Origin: Hyphomonadaceae bacterium UBA7672
GTDB lineage: Bacteria > Pseudomonadota > Alphaproteobacteria > Caulobacterales > Hyphomonadaceae
Direction of reading: 5' to 3'
Assembly: GCA_002483135.1 (NCBI GenBank)
Contig: DLHI01000001.1
Coordinates: forward strand, 80,783-144,782
DNA: 64,000 nt
Part shown: positions 8,203 through 15,958 of the stretch, one piece after another
Numbering within the stretch: position 1 is the first letter of the stretch
How the letters are laid out: each line of letters opens with the position of its first letter
The notes under the pieces: generated by a model
Told to the model about the DNA's origin: nothing
Seen by the model: only the letters and a program-made list of their open reading frames with translations
Database searches by the model: none
Made by a program: the position numbers and the translations under genes

Positions 8203-9076
8203 GGCCGAACCATTTCCGGCTCCAGGCCTGCAGCAGGTTGATCACGAACAGCATGACGAAGGCGATCACCAGCATGATGGTCGCGATGGCGGTGGCGCCG
8301 GCATAATTGTGTTCGTCGAGCTTGATGACGATCAGCAGCGGGGCGATCTCGCTCTCGAACGGCAGGTTGTTGGCGATGAAGATGACCGAGCCATATTCCC
8401 CTACTCCCCGCGCGAAGGAGAGTGCGAAGCCGGTGAGAATGGCAGGGAACATGGCGGGGAGGATGACGCGTGTGACGGTGCGGAAGCGGCCGGCGCCGAG
8501 GGTGGCGGAGACTTCCTCGGTTTCGCGATCTATCTCTTCCAGCACGGGCTGGACGGTGCGGACCACGAAGGGAAGGCCGACGAACATCAGCGCGAAGACG
8601 ACGCCGAGGGCGGAGAAGCCGACCTTCACGCCGAGCACGTTCTCAAGGAAAGCGCCGAAGACGCCGTTGGGGGCGTAGAGCGTGGCGAGCGCAATCCCGG
8701 CGACGGCTGTGGGGAGCGCGAAGGGCAAGTCAACGGCGGCGTCGAGCCAGCGGCGACCGGGAAACCGATAGCGCACCAGCACCCAGGCGATGAGGACGCC
8801 GAACACAGTGTTGACGATGGCGGCGAGCATGGCGGCGCCGAAGGATAGCTGGAGCGCGGCCGAGACGCGCGGGTCGAACGCGATGGCCCAGAATTCGTTC
8901 CAGCCAAGCGAGGCGGACGAGATCGCAAGGCCCGCGAGCGGCAGCAGGACGATCAGCGAGAGGTAGACGAGCGTGTAGCCGAGGCTGAGGCCGAAGCCGG
9001 GCAACACGGAGCGACGTCGCCATTTGGCGCGGGGAGGTTTGCCGCATGGCTGCGCGGTGATGGCGGGCGCGCTCAT
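8195..9076 (-). CDS. cysT: Sulfate ABC transporter permease CysT (CysU)
   Basis: 293 residues with six predicted helices after a basic N-terminus. The EAA loop reads EEVSATLGAGRFRTVTRV and is followed by the CysT signature ARGVGEYGSVIFIANNLPF. It pairs with CysW as the sulfate channel. The start overlaps the stop of the binding-protein gene by four bases (ATGA), which indicates coupled translation in the operon. Confidence 0.92.
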   Translation of the reverse strand: MSAPAITAQPCGKPPRAKWRRRSVLPGFGLSLGYTLVYLSLIVLLPLAGLAISSASLGWNEFWAIAFDPRVSAALQLSFGAAMLAAIVNTVFGVLIAWVLVRYRFPGRRWLDAAVDLPFALPTAVAGIALATLYAPNGVFGAFLENVLGVKVGFSALGVVFALMFVGLPFVVRTVQPVLEEIDRETEEVSATLGAGRFRTVTRVILPAMFPAILTGFALSFARGVGEYGSVIFIANNLPFESEIAPLLIVIKLDEHNYAGATAIATIMLVIAFVMLFVINLLQAWSRKWFGHD

Positions 9077-10089
9077 GGCTTGCTCGCCGGCTGGTAGATC
9101 CGGTCGAACAGGCCGTTGGCGTCGAAGTGCTTCTTCTGCGCCGCAGTCCAGCCGCCGAACAGCGGATCATCGATGGAAACCATCTCGACGGGATGGAAGC
9201 GCTTGAGGTCTTCGGGATCAGCGGCGGTGGGGTCGGTGGGGCGAAAGTAGTTCCTGGCGATGATGCGCTGACCTTCGGGCGAATAAAGGTGGAGGAGATA
9301 ATCCTCCGCGACCTTGCGGGCATTGTGACGATCTGCGTTGCCGGGGACGACGGCGACGGGCGGTTCGGCCTTGATCGACATGGAGGGATAAACGAGCTCG
9401 AACTCGCCGTGCGAGCTCTCGATGAGCAGGTGGTAGGCCTCGTTCTCCCACGTGATCAGGACGTCGCCTGTGCCCTGCTTCGAGAAGGTGGTGGTGGACC
9501 CACGCGCGCCGGAATCGAGCTTGGCCGCGTTGCGATAGATGGCGCCGACGAACTGGGCGGTGCGGGCCTCGTCGCCGCCGAAGCGGCGGTCGGCATAGGC
9601 CCAGGCGGCGAGATAGTTCCAGCGGGCGCCGCCGGAGGTTTTCGGATTGGGAGTGATCACGGAGACGCCGGTGCGGGCGAGATCATCCCAGTCGCGGATG
9701 GCCTTTGGATTTCCCTTCCGGACAAGGAAGACAATGGTGGAGGTGTAGGGCGAGGAATTGGCGGGAAGCAGCGTTCGCCAGTTTTCGGGGATCTTGCCGG
9801 TGCGTCGTGCGATCTGGTCGATGTCGTTCTCGAGGGCGAGGGTCACCACATCTGCGGGGAGGCCGTCGATCACGGAGCGCGACTGCTTGCCCGAGCCAGC
9901 GTGGGACATGCCGATGCTGACGCGCTTGCCGTCAGGCGTGCGGTAGTTGGCGGAAAAGGCGGCGTTGAATTCCTCGTAGAGGTCGCCGGTGGGATCAAAA
10001 GAGGCGTTCAGGAGCGTCACCTCGTTGCTGGACGCTCCGCACGCGCCAAGCGACAGCGCCACGAGCGCGCCGATCATCCGCCTGTGCAT
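9073..10089 (-). CDS. Sulfate-binding lipoprotein of the ABC transporter
   Basis: 338 residues from MHRRMIG, chosen because a GGAGGT box lies directly upstream; an in-frame start five codons earlier would overlap that box. The signal peptide ends LSLGAC, so the protein is probably lipid-anchored instead of free in the periplasm. The mature start LLNASFDPTGDLYEEFNAAF and the later GTGDVLITWENEA match the Sbp/CysP family that captures sulfate or thiosulfate for CysTWA. First gene of the transporter operon. Sbp and CysP cannot be told apart here, so no symbol is given. Confidence 0.9.
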   Translation of the reverse strand: MHRRMIGALVALSLGACGASSNEVTLLNASFDPTGDLYEEFNAAFSANYRTPDGKRVSIGMSHAGSGKQSRSVIDGLPADVVTLALENDIDQIARRTGKIPENWRTLLPANSSPYTSTIVFLVRKGNPKAIRDWDDLARTGVSVITPNPKTSGGARWNYLAAWAYADRRFGGDEARTAQFVGAIYRNAAKLDSGARGSTTTFSKQGTGDVLITWENEAYHLLIESSHGEFELVYPSMSIKAEPPVAVVPGNADRHNARKVAEDYLLHLYSPEGQRIIARNYFRPTDPTAADPEDLKRFHPVEMVSIDDPLFGGWTAAQKKHFDANGLFDRIYQPASKP

Positions 10090-10108
10090 GGGAACCTCCA
10101 CCACGGTT

Positions 10109-10136
10109 ACGCTAGTGATGTGGTCGTGTTTGTCAA
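10109..10136 (-). promoter_or_regulatory. Candidate sigma-70 promoter of the sulfate operon
   Basis: On the minus strand TTGACA (10131-10136) is followed after 16 bases by TAGCGT (10109-10114), about 20 bases before the ATG of the binding-protein gene. The -35 is perfect, the -10 is weak, as expected for a regulated promoter. Confidence 0.5.
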
Positions 10137-10165
10137 ACGGGCAAGGCGGCGACGCGGCCGACGTA

Positions 10166-10612
10166 TCAGGCGACCATCTCTTGCAGGCGGATGGGCAGGT
10201 TGGCGCCTACGGCGTCTGCAATCGTGGTGCGATCGAGGACGGCGCGGGTCACGTCTGCGACCTGCGCGAAGACGCGGCGGATCTCGCAGGAAGCTTCCTC
10301 CTTGCAGTCTTCGCAACGCCGGTAGGCGATCTTGGACAGGCACGGCAGCGGCGCGATGGGGCCGTCCACAATGCGCAGCACTTCGCCGAACGAAATGGTG
10401 TCTGCCGGGCGCAAAAGCCCGTAACCACCGGCTTTTCCGCGGCGCGAGACGACGAGGCCGTGATGCTTGAGTTCGAGCAGGATCTGCTCGAGGAACTTCT
10501 TCGGGATGGCCTGGGCCTCGGCGATGTCGCCGATGAAGACAGGCTTGCCCGGAGGCTGCTTGGCCAGGGCCACCAGCGCCCGGAGCGCGTACTTTGCCTT
10601 CTGTGAAATCAT
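10166..10612 (-). CDS. Rrf2-family regulator with cysteine cluster, next to sulfate transport genes
   Basis: 148 residues from MISQKAKYALRAL; the longer frame starts with GTG and adds 12 residues that do not fit the family. The winged helix of Rrf2 proteins spans about residues 1-80 (IPKKFLEQILLELKHHG, SRRGKAGGYGL). Near residues 95-114 it has four cysteines, PCLSKIAYRRC-ED-C-KEEASC, in the position where IscR/NsrR-like members hold an iron-sulfur cluster. Alternatively it is CymR/CysR-like, sensing sulfur supply. It lies 76 bases upstream of the sulfate operon, same strand, and divergent from the porin gene. Confidence 0.88.
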   Translation of the reverse strand: MISQKAKYALRALVALAKQPPGKPVFIGDIAEAQAIPKKFLEQILLELKHHGLVVSRRGKAGGYGLLRPADTISFGEVLRIVDGPIAPLPCLSKIAYRRCEDCKEEASCEIRRVFAQVADVTRAVLDRTTIADAVGANLPIRLQEMVA

Positions 10613-10674
10613 GGTGCGCCTGGAGGCCAGATCAATCGCGACACGCACGGTGTGGCGCGCCCAACTCGGGCGAA

Positions 10675-10702
10675 ACTATATCGACTCTGTAGAGTAAGTA
10701 AA
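10675..10702 (-). promoter_or_regulatory. Rrf2 gene promoter with dyad operator inside the spacer
   Basis: On the minus strand TTTACT (10697-10702), a 16-base spacer and TATAGT (10675-10680) form a promoter 63 bases before the Rrf2 ATG. A dyad sits over it: ACTCT-GT-AGAGT is perfect (10684-10695) and extends to a 22-base imperfect inverted repeat (10679-10700) with 7 of 10 arm positions matched. The size and position fit an autoregulatory Rrf2 operator, which could also act on the divergent porin gene. Confidence 0.55.
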
Positions 10703-10785
10703 CGCGACTGGAGGCGGGATTGCCGTTCGCGGCACGGGGCAATTCGCGCATCGACCGGGCCATGTGACAATGGCAAGACACTTTC

Positions 10786-12171
10786 ATGACGGTGAGAAAA
10801 TTCCTTGTCCTTGCAGCCACTTCGCTGGCGGTGACTGGCCCGGCCCTGGCGCAGGACGATACGGAGCGGAGCCCGTTCGAGGCGGCGCTGGGCCTGCCAG
10901 GGGGCGTCCGCATCACCGGCTCGATCCGCCCGCGTTACGAGACAGTGGCGAACACATTCGTCGCTGGCCAGACAGGGAGCGATGAGCTGCTGAGCGTGAA
11001 GTCGCTCCTCCACGCCGAGTTAGATTTGGGGCCGGTAACATTCACCGGCGAGCTGCTGGATGCGCGGTGGCTGGGCGGCGATGAAGGAAATTCGGGCGGC
11101 AACCAGATCGACACGCTGGAGCCGATCCAGCTGTTGGCGTCGTGGACGTGGAAGAATGCGTTCGTGCCCGGAGCGTCTCTCAAGACCGATGCGGGGCGCT
11201 TCACAATGGACATCGGTTCACGCCGGCTGGTCGCGCGGCCGAACTTCAGCAACCTGATGCAGGGGTTTGACGGGGTCCGCGCGACGTGGACAGGCGCGGA
11301 CAAGATGAAGGTGACGGCGTTTGCCGTTTCGCCAACGCGGCGGGAGCCGGAAGACCTCCCTTCCCTTTTCGACAATGAAGCGGCGCTGAATGCGAGCAAC
11401 GATGGCATCCGCTTTGTTGGCGTGCATCTGGACGCGCCGCTGCCGGTGGACATTCGCGGCGAGGTTTATGTGTTTGGCCTGGACGAGCGCGACAGATCGG
11501 ATGCGCCATCGCGGAACCGCGACCTGCTGACGATTGGCGGGCGTGTGGTGCGCAAGGCGGCGCCGGGCGCGTGGGATGTCGATTTCGAGCTGGCGCGCCA
11601 GAGCGGTACGGCGCGGGCAAGCACAGCTGCGCTGGATGTGACCGACCTCGATCATGATGCGATGATGCTGCACTTGGAAGGCGGATTCTCATTCGAGGCG
11701 CCGATGTCGCCGCGCGTGTCGGTTCTGTACGATTTTGCGTCGGGTGATGAATCGCCGCTGGACGGCGAGAGCGGCCGGTTTGATCCGCTGTTCGGTGATC
11801 GGTCGTTCGAATTCGGACCAACGAGCATCTGGGGCCTGCTGGCGCGGGGCAATCTTTCCTCGCCAGGCGTGAGGCTGGAGTTCGAGCCGGACGCGGCGTC
11901 GGACGTTTTGCTAATGGTGCGCCATATCGAGCTGGCGGAAGCGCGTGATCGCTTCGCCAACAGCGGCGTGGTGGATGTGACGGGCGCCGCGGGGCGCGAG
12001 GTGGGCCAGCAGGTGGAGGTGCGTTACCGCCGCTGGCTGGTGGAGGATTCCGTTCGGCTGGCGATTGGCGGGGCGATGCTGGTCGACGGCGCATTCCTGC
12101 AGGATGCGCCGAACGCAACGCACGAGGGCGATGCGATGTACGGGTATTCGGAGATCAGCTGGGTGTTTTGA
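10786..12171 (+). CDS. Alginate-export-type outer membrane porin
   Basis: 461 residues with a signal peptide ending GPALAQ. The mature protein is rich in amphipathic beta strands and ends in Phe (ISWVF), as outer membrane barrels do. The segments GSIRPRYETVANTF, ARWLGGDEG, LEPIQLL and GRFTMDIGSRRLVARPNF are typical of the alginate-export (AlgE-like) domain, found in many porins that do not carry alginate. Divergent from the Rrf2 gene, with the regulator's dyad between them, so it may be a sulfur-responsive porin. No clear ribosome binding site precedes the ATG. It ends 2 bases from the convergent HPt gene. Confidence 0.85.
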   Translation: MTVRKFLVLAATSLAVTGPALAQDDTERSPFEAALGLPGGVRITGSIRPRYETVANTFVAGQTGSDELLSVKSLLHAELDLGPVTFTGELLDARWLGGDEGNSGGNQIDTLEPIQLLASWTWKNAFVPGASLKTDAGRFTMDIGSRRLVARPNFSNLMQGFDGVRATWTGADKMKVTAFAVSPTRREPEDLPSLFDNEAALNASNDGIRFVGVHLDAPLPVDIRGEVYVFGLDERDRSDAPSRNRDLLTIGGRVVRKAAPGAWDVDFELARQSGTARASTAALDVTDLDHDAMMLHLEGGFSFEAPMSPRVSVLYDFASGDESPLDGESGRFDPLFGDRSFEFGPTSIWGLLARGNLSSPGVRLEFEPDAASDVLLMVRHIELAEARDRFANSGVVDVTGAAGREVGQQVEVRYRRWLVEDSVRLAIGGAMLVDGAFLQDAPNATHEGDAMYGYSEISWVF

Positions 12172-12173
12172 CT

Positions 12174-12551
12174 CTACCCCAGTCTCACGCCGTCAAATGT
12201 ACGGCGCATGACGAGCTGGTGTTCGACGTGGGCGATGGCTTCGAGGGCTTCGCCGAGACGGTCTTTCACCGTCGAAATCGCGACGCCGGCGGCTGCGGGG
12301 GAGACGTTTCCGGCGCGACCGAGTTTTTCGGCAGTCTCGCACGCATCACCCAGGTCCATCGCGCCGACAGAGCGGGCGGCGCCCTTGATGGCGTGAGCGG
12401 CGTCGGCCCAGTGTTCGGGGTCGGTGGCGGAATCGAGCATGCGCGACCAGAGATCAGCGGACTGACGGAAGATGCCCAGCGCCTCGGCTGCCAGGGCGGC
12501 GTCGGAGCCGGTCATCGTTTCAAGCTGGGCGAGGTCGAGCACGGCTGTCAT
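12174..12551 (-). CDS. HPt domain phosphotransfer protein
   Basis: 125 residues from MTAVLDLAQL. The phosphoacceptor motif AAHAIKGAARSVGA holds the His near residue 53, inside a four-helix bundle typical of Hpt domains; the following GDACETAEKLGR helix also fits. Such proteins pass phosphate between a hybrid histidine kinase and a response regulator. No kinase or regulator gene is close by, so it is an orphan. The open frame extends far upstream through the opposite strand of the Gly-rich gene; that extension is not coding. Confidence 0.85.
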   Translation of the reverse strand: MTAVLDLAQLETMTGSDAALAAEALGIFRQSADLWSRMLDSATDPEHWADAAHAIKGAARSVGAMDLGDACETAEKLGRAGNVSPAAAGVAISTVKDRLGEALEAIAHVEHQLVMRRTFDGVRLG

Positions 12552-12689
12552 GCGGGGAAGTCTCGGGTGAGCCGGGAAACGCGAGGTTAACCGGAAGAGG
12601 CGGGCGCAGCGGCTGAACGGAGCGTTCATCTGGCCTTCAAGTTGGAGAGAGGACACTTCGTTCCTTATTCTCCGGGGAGGAGACATCAC

Positions 12690-13316
12690 ATGTTTCGCAA
12701 CATCCTTGCGGTCGCAGCTGTCGCGTTGGCGACACTGACTGCGATTGAACCTGCCGTGGCGCAGCGAGGTGATGGCGGCGGACGCGACCGGGGCGGCGAT
12801 CATCATGGTGATCGTGGCGGCCGGGGCGGCGGCGATTGGGACCGGGGCGATCGTGGCGGACGTGGTGGCGGCGACTGGGATCGGGGTGGCCGCGATCATG
12901 ATCGTGGCGGACGCGACTGGGATCGGGGCTGGGACCGCGACTGGAACCGCGACTGGGACAACGACTGGAATTGGGGTTACAGCAGCGGCTGGGGTTATGG
13001 CGGTTGGGGCTATGGGCATCACTATCGCGACGACGATTGGTGGGTTGGCCTGGCGCTGGGCTCCGCCCTGCTCGACTACGCTCTGACGCCTGACAGCTAT
13101 TATGGCGGCGGGTCATATGCGTACGGGGACGCTTATGCGGGTTATCCCACGCAGGCGCCGAACGCCTGGGGGCTGCGGCCGAACCAGTGCCGGTGGGACC
13201 GCGAATTCGGCTACTGGTACAACCGGCCAGCTGACGTGGAGGTACAGCGCTGCGCTGACGGGTATGGCTCGGTGTACGTGGTGGAAGGGTCGCACCGGTT
13301 CTTGCAGTATCGCTGA
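12690..13316 (+). CDS. Secreted Gly/Asp/Arg/Trp-rich low-complexity protein
   Basis: 208 residues from MFRNILAVAAV, with a GGGGAGGAG box. Signal peptide ends EPAVAQ. Residues about 26-112 are low complexity, built from Gly, Asp, Arg and Trp: units like GDRGGRGGGDWD repeat twice, then shift to WDRDWNRDWDNDWN and a Gly/Tyr stretch (GYGGWGYGHHY). A more ordered C-terminal part of about 80 residues holds two cysteines (QCRW, QRCADG) that may form a disulfide. Related RcnB-like or Gly-rich envelope proteins are known, but no specific family is assigned. Confidence 0.75.
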   Translation: MFRNILAVAAVALATLTAIEPAVAQRGDGGGRDRGGDHHGDRGGRGGGDWDRGDRGGRGGGDWDRGGRDHDRGGRDWDRGWDRDWNRDWDNDWNWGYSSGWGYGGWGYGHHYRDDDWWVGLALGSALLDYALTPDSYYGGGSYAYGDAYAGYPTQAPNAWGLRPNQCRWDREFGYWYNRPADVEVQRCADGYGSVYVVEGSHRFLQYR

Positions 13317-13463
13317 GGCGGGGGCAGCCACGCCCGGAAACGTGGCGGGCGGGGAACGATTCCCTTTAAATCGGTAGGGATGTCGAATTTTCGCCTTGAT
13401 GCGTAGTCAGCTTAGGGTCACAAGGTTCGGGTGTCAGGTTCGGCCGGGTAAGGGGTTCGCCCG

Positions 13464-13637
13464 ATGATCGATGTCATCGTCAACGTTCGGGATGCGGTGT
13501 TCGCGGCTCTGGTCGCGTGGACGGGTGTGGGCGACGCCGAAGGGCCAAAACCCGCCAAGGACCAGATGGCGCCCGCCGCCAAGACGGCGATCGAGAAGCC
13601 GACCCAGCAGCACCAGCCGGCGCAAAAAGTCTACTAA
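13464..13637 (+). CDS. Possible 57-residue small protein
   Basis: Reads MIDVIVNVRDAVFAALVAWT and continues to QPAQKVY. It has an AAGGGG box about 9 bases before the ATG and a small hairpin plus T-run downstream, so it could be a free-standing transcription unit. The first half is hydrophobic to amphipathic, the second half is Lys/Gln/Pro/Ala-rich. No homologue is recognised. The call rests only on these local signals. Confidence 0.4.
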   Translation: MIDVIVNVRDAVFAALVAWTGVGDAEGPKPAKDQMAPAAKTAIEKPTQQHQPAQKVY

Positions 13638-13670
13638 CGCCAATCCAGCCGTTTACCGCCGAAATCGCAG

Positions 13671-13687
13671 CCCCTGTTGGGGTTTTT
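13671..13687 (+). terminator. Short hairpin with T-run
   Basis: CCCC-TGTT-GGGG (13671-13682) directly followed by TTTTT. The stem is only 4 bp, though strong, so efficiency is uncertain; it sits 34 bases after the small ORF. Confidence 0.45.
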
Positions 13688-13890
13688 GCGTTCGTTCGCC
13701 TTCCGGGATTAACGGCAGGGTGATGATTCAACCGGTCTGTGTGACTCAACCCTCTTTTCAATCGCTTACATGACAGCCAAGTTCGGTGGGCTGTGTGGGC
13801 AGGTCCAGTGATCCGGAAGAATCTTCCGGGGCCCCTGCTGCGCCTGCTTGCTGGCGAGTTGTAGCCACAGTGTACAGGCCCATTGCCGTC

Positions 13891-15945
13891 ATGACGGACC
13901 TTACCGACCGACGTAATTCTTCCGCGCGTGTTCGCGCGCAGCTCGAGGCCGCGCGCACGGCCGGCGCCTGGATGCCATGGGCGGGGGCAGCACTTGCCCT
14001 GCTGCTGTGGGGCGGGGTTGCCGCGTGGTTGATCGCGGTGGTGGGCTTTGCCGAAATCTTCGCGCAGCCGCCGCTGGTTCTGGCTGGCGGGTTCGCGGCG
14101 CTGTTCGCGCCGGGCCTCGCGCTGATCTGCGCAGGCATCATGGCGCGCGAGGGCGCGCGCTCGGCCCAGGCGAACGCGGTTGTGCTGACGTCGGCGCGGC
14201 TGCTGCTGGAGCCGGCGGAGGCTTCGCGCTCCGAAGTCGCGAGCCTGGGCGAGGCAGTGGCCAGCCAGACGCAATCGCTGAACCGCGCACTGATGGAAAC
14301 GCGGGCGCGGCTTGATGCGCTGAAGGGCGATATCGACACGAGCGTGACGGCGGCGCTGAAGGCGGCGGAGATCGTACGCGCGGACAGCGAAGTGCTCGTC
14401 TCCAAGATGGGCGCCGAGCGGCAGAGCCTGGCGCAGCTCTCGGAAAACCTGCGCAAGGAATCGGATCAGCTGGCGAAGGCGATTCCGCGCCATGCACAAT
14501 TGATGGCGGAAGCCACCCGCGCGGCGCAGGACCAGGTGCGCCAGGCAGACACGACGCTGGATCAGCGCCTGCGCGATCTCAACGAGACCGCGGGACATCT
14601 CGCGCAGCGCATCAACCAGCTCGACACGATGGGATCTGAAAGCCGCAAGCGGGCGCAGAACCTTGCCAGCGTACTGATGCGTCTGGACGAACAGCTGGTG
14701 CAGTCGACGCGCATGGTGGAGTCCGCGACCAAGGCGGGCGAGCTGGCCGCGGCGGCGACAAAGTCGACGGCGGAGACGCTGCGCGACACGATGTCGGATG
14801 CGATCGGATCGGCTCTGAAGGCGACGGAAACGATGACGGCGCGCTCGACGCAGGCGTCGGAAGATGCGCGCACGTCGCTGTTGCTTATGAAGGAAGCGGC
14901 GCTGCAGGCGGAGGCCACGACGAAGGCGGCCGCACACGCGGCGCGGGCGCATGCGGACGAGACCGAGAAGCGGATCAACCAGCTGTCGGACTCGCTGTTC
15001 CGCACGGCGACACGCGCGACCAATGCGGCCGAGGAAGGCCTCGAACGGGCGCGGCAGCGGATCGAGAAGGCTTCCGGCCTGATCAGCCGCATGAAGGACG
15101 ATGTGGAGCCGTCATCGGTGGACGACCTGATCCTGGAGCCGATTCCGAAAGTGTCAGCAGCGCCGCCGGTGGTGTCGCCGGCGCCGGCGCCGGTTGCGGC
15201 GAAGCCGGAGCCGAAGCCAGAGCCACGCCCGGAGCCGGATCGCCCCTTCCCGCTGTTCGGCGCGCGTGAGACGCCCGCGACTCAGCCGCCTGTGACGCAG
15301 GCAGGCGGAATCGCGACGAACGGAACGTACGGCAATCAGCCCAGCCTGACCCAGGCGAATGTGACCTCGCTGTTTGCGGCGCAGAAGCCGACGGCTTCTG
15401 CCATGGCGCACGACGACCCCCTGCTGGACGCCACGCGCGGCGATGGCGCACATGATGATGAGCTGGTGCTGCAGCACGTGGCGACGCCCTCGCCGCGGCG
15501 CGACGATTTCTTCTTCGAAAATGAACCGAAGCGCCACGACGCCGGGCGGGACGAGAGCTGGCGCGGCCTTCTTTCCGGGATCGATCAACCGCAACCGCAG
15601 GTGCGCGAGCAATCGGCGGGCGCGATGATCGAGCGGCTGGACCGTGCAGGCGTGCGGCTGCACGTGGTGAAGGCGGCGGATTTGCGCCGGATCGCCAACG
15701 CCTCAAGCCAGGGAGAGCGGCAACGCCGCCGCGCCACGCATGAGACGGCGCCGCAAGAAATCCAGCGCGTGACCCGCATGCTGGAGAGCGATCGCGACCT
15801 GCAGCACGCAGCCCGCGAGTTCGTGACACGCGAGGCGGCCGATGCGCTGCGCGTCCTGTCGATGGCAGGACGGGCGCGCGAGGATGCGGCGCCAAGGTTG
15901 TCAGCGTATCTGCTGCTGGATACGGCGCTGGGGATGCAGATCTAG
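13891..15945 (+). CDS. TipN-like polar membrane coiled-coil protein
   Basis: 684 residues from MTDLTDRRNSS; an upstream GTG would add 35 poorly conserved-looking residues. Two membrane helices (about 28-53 and 61-84) are followed by a very long Ala/Glu/Arg-rich coiled coil (about 85-400), a Pro-rich disordered linker (about 410-480) and a C-terminal helical domain ending DALRVLSMAGRAREDAAPRL. This architecture matches TipN, the birth-scar protein that marks the new pole and orients division in Caulobacter. The match is by architecture and general feel, not by alignment; another methyl-accepting-like coiled-coil membrane protein is possible. Confidence 0.6.
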   Translation: MTDLTDRRNSSARVRAQLEAARTAGAWMPWAGAALALLLWGGVAAWLIAVVGFAEIFAQPPLVLAGGFAALFAPGLALICAGIMAREGARSAQANAVVLTSARLLLEPAEASRSEVASLGEAVASQTQSLNRALMETRARLDALKGDIDTSVTAALKAAEIVRADSEVLVSKMGAERQSLAQLSENLRKESDQLAKAIPRHAQLMAEATRAAQDQVRQADTTLDQRLRDLNETAGHLAQRINQLDTMGSESRKRAQNLASVLMRLDEQLVQSTRMVESATKAGELAAAATKSTAETLRDTMSDAIGSALKATETMTARSTQASEDARTSLLLMKEAALQAEATTKAAAHAARAHADETEKRINQLSDSLFRTATRATNAAEEGLERARQRIEKASGLISRMKDDVEPSSVDDLILEPIPKVSAAPPVVSPAPAPVAAKPEPKPEPRPEPDRPFPLFGARETPATQPPVTQAGGIATNGTYGNQPSLTQANVTSLFAAQKPTASAMAHDDPLLDATRGDGAHDDELVLQHVATPSPRRDDFFFENEPKRHDAGRDESWRGLLSGIDQPQPQVREQSAGAMIERLDRAGVRLHVVKAADLRRIANASSQGERQRRRATHETAPQEIQRVTRMLESDRDLQHAAREFVTREAADALRVLSMAGRAREDAAPRLSAYLLLDTALGMQI

Positions 15946-15958
15946 GGGCTCGTGGCTC

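Noticed and set aside
6178..10089. Molybdate rather than sulfate transporter
   Set aside because: Two distinct permeases of CysT and CysW type and a sulfate-type binding protein are present; molybdate systems have one permease.
12552..13022. N-terminal extension of the HPt protein
   Set aside because: It is the complement of the Gly/Asp-rich gene and consists of Ala/Pro/Val repeats with no start signal.
13480..14952. 490-codon minus-strand frame opposite the TipN-like gene
   Set aside because: Almost only Arg, Leu and Ala; typical antisense of a coiled-coil gene.
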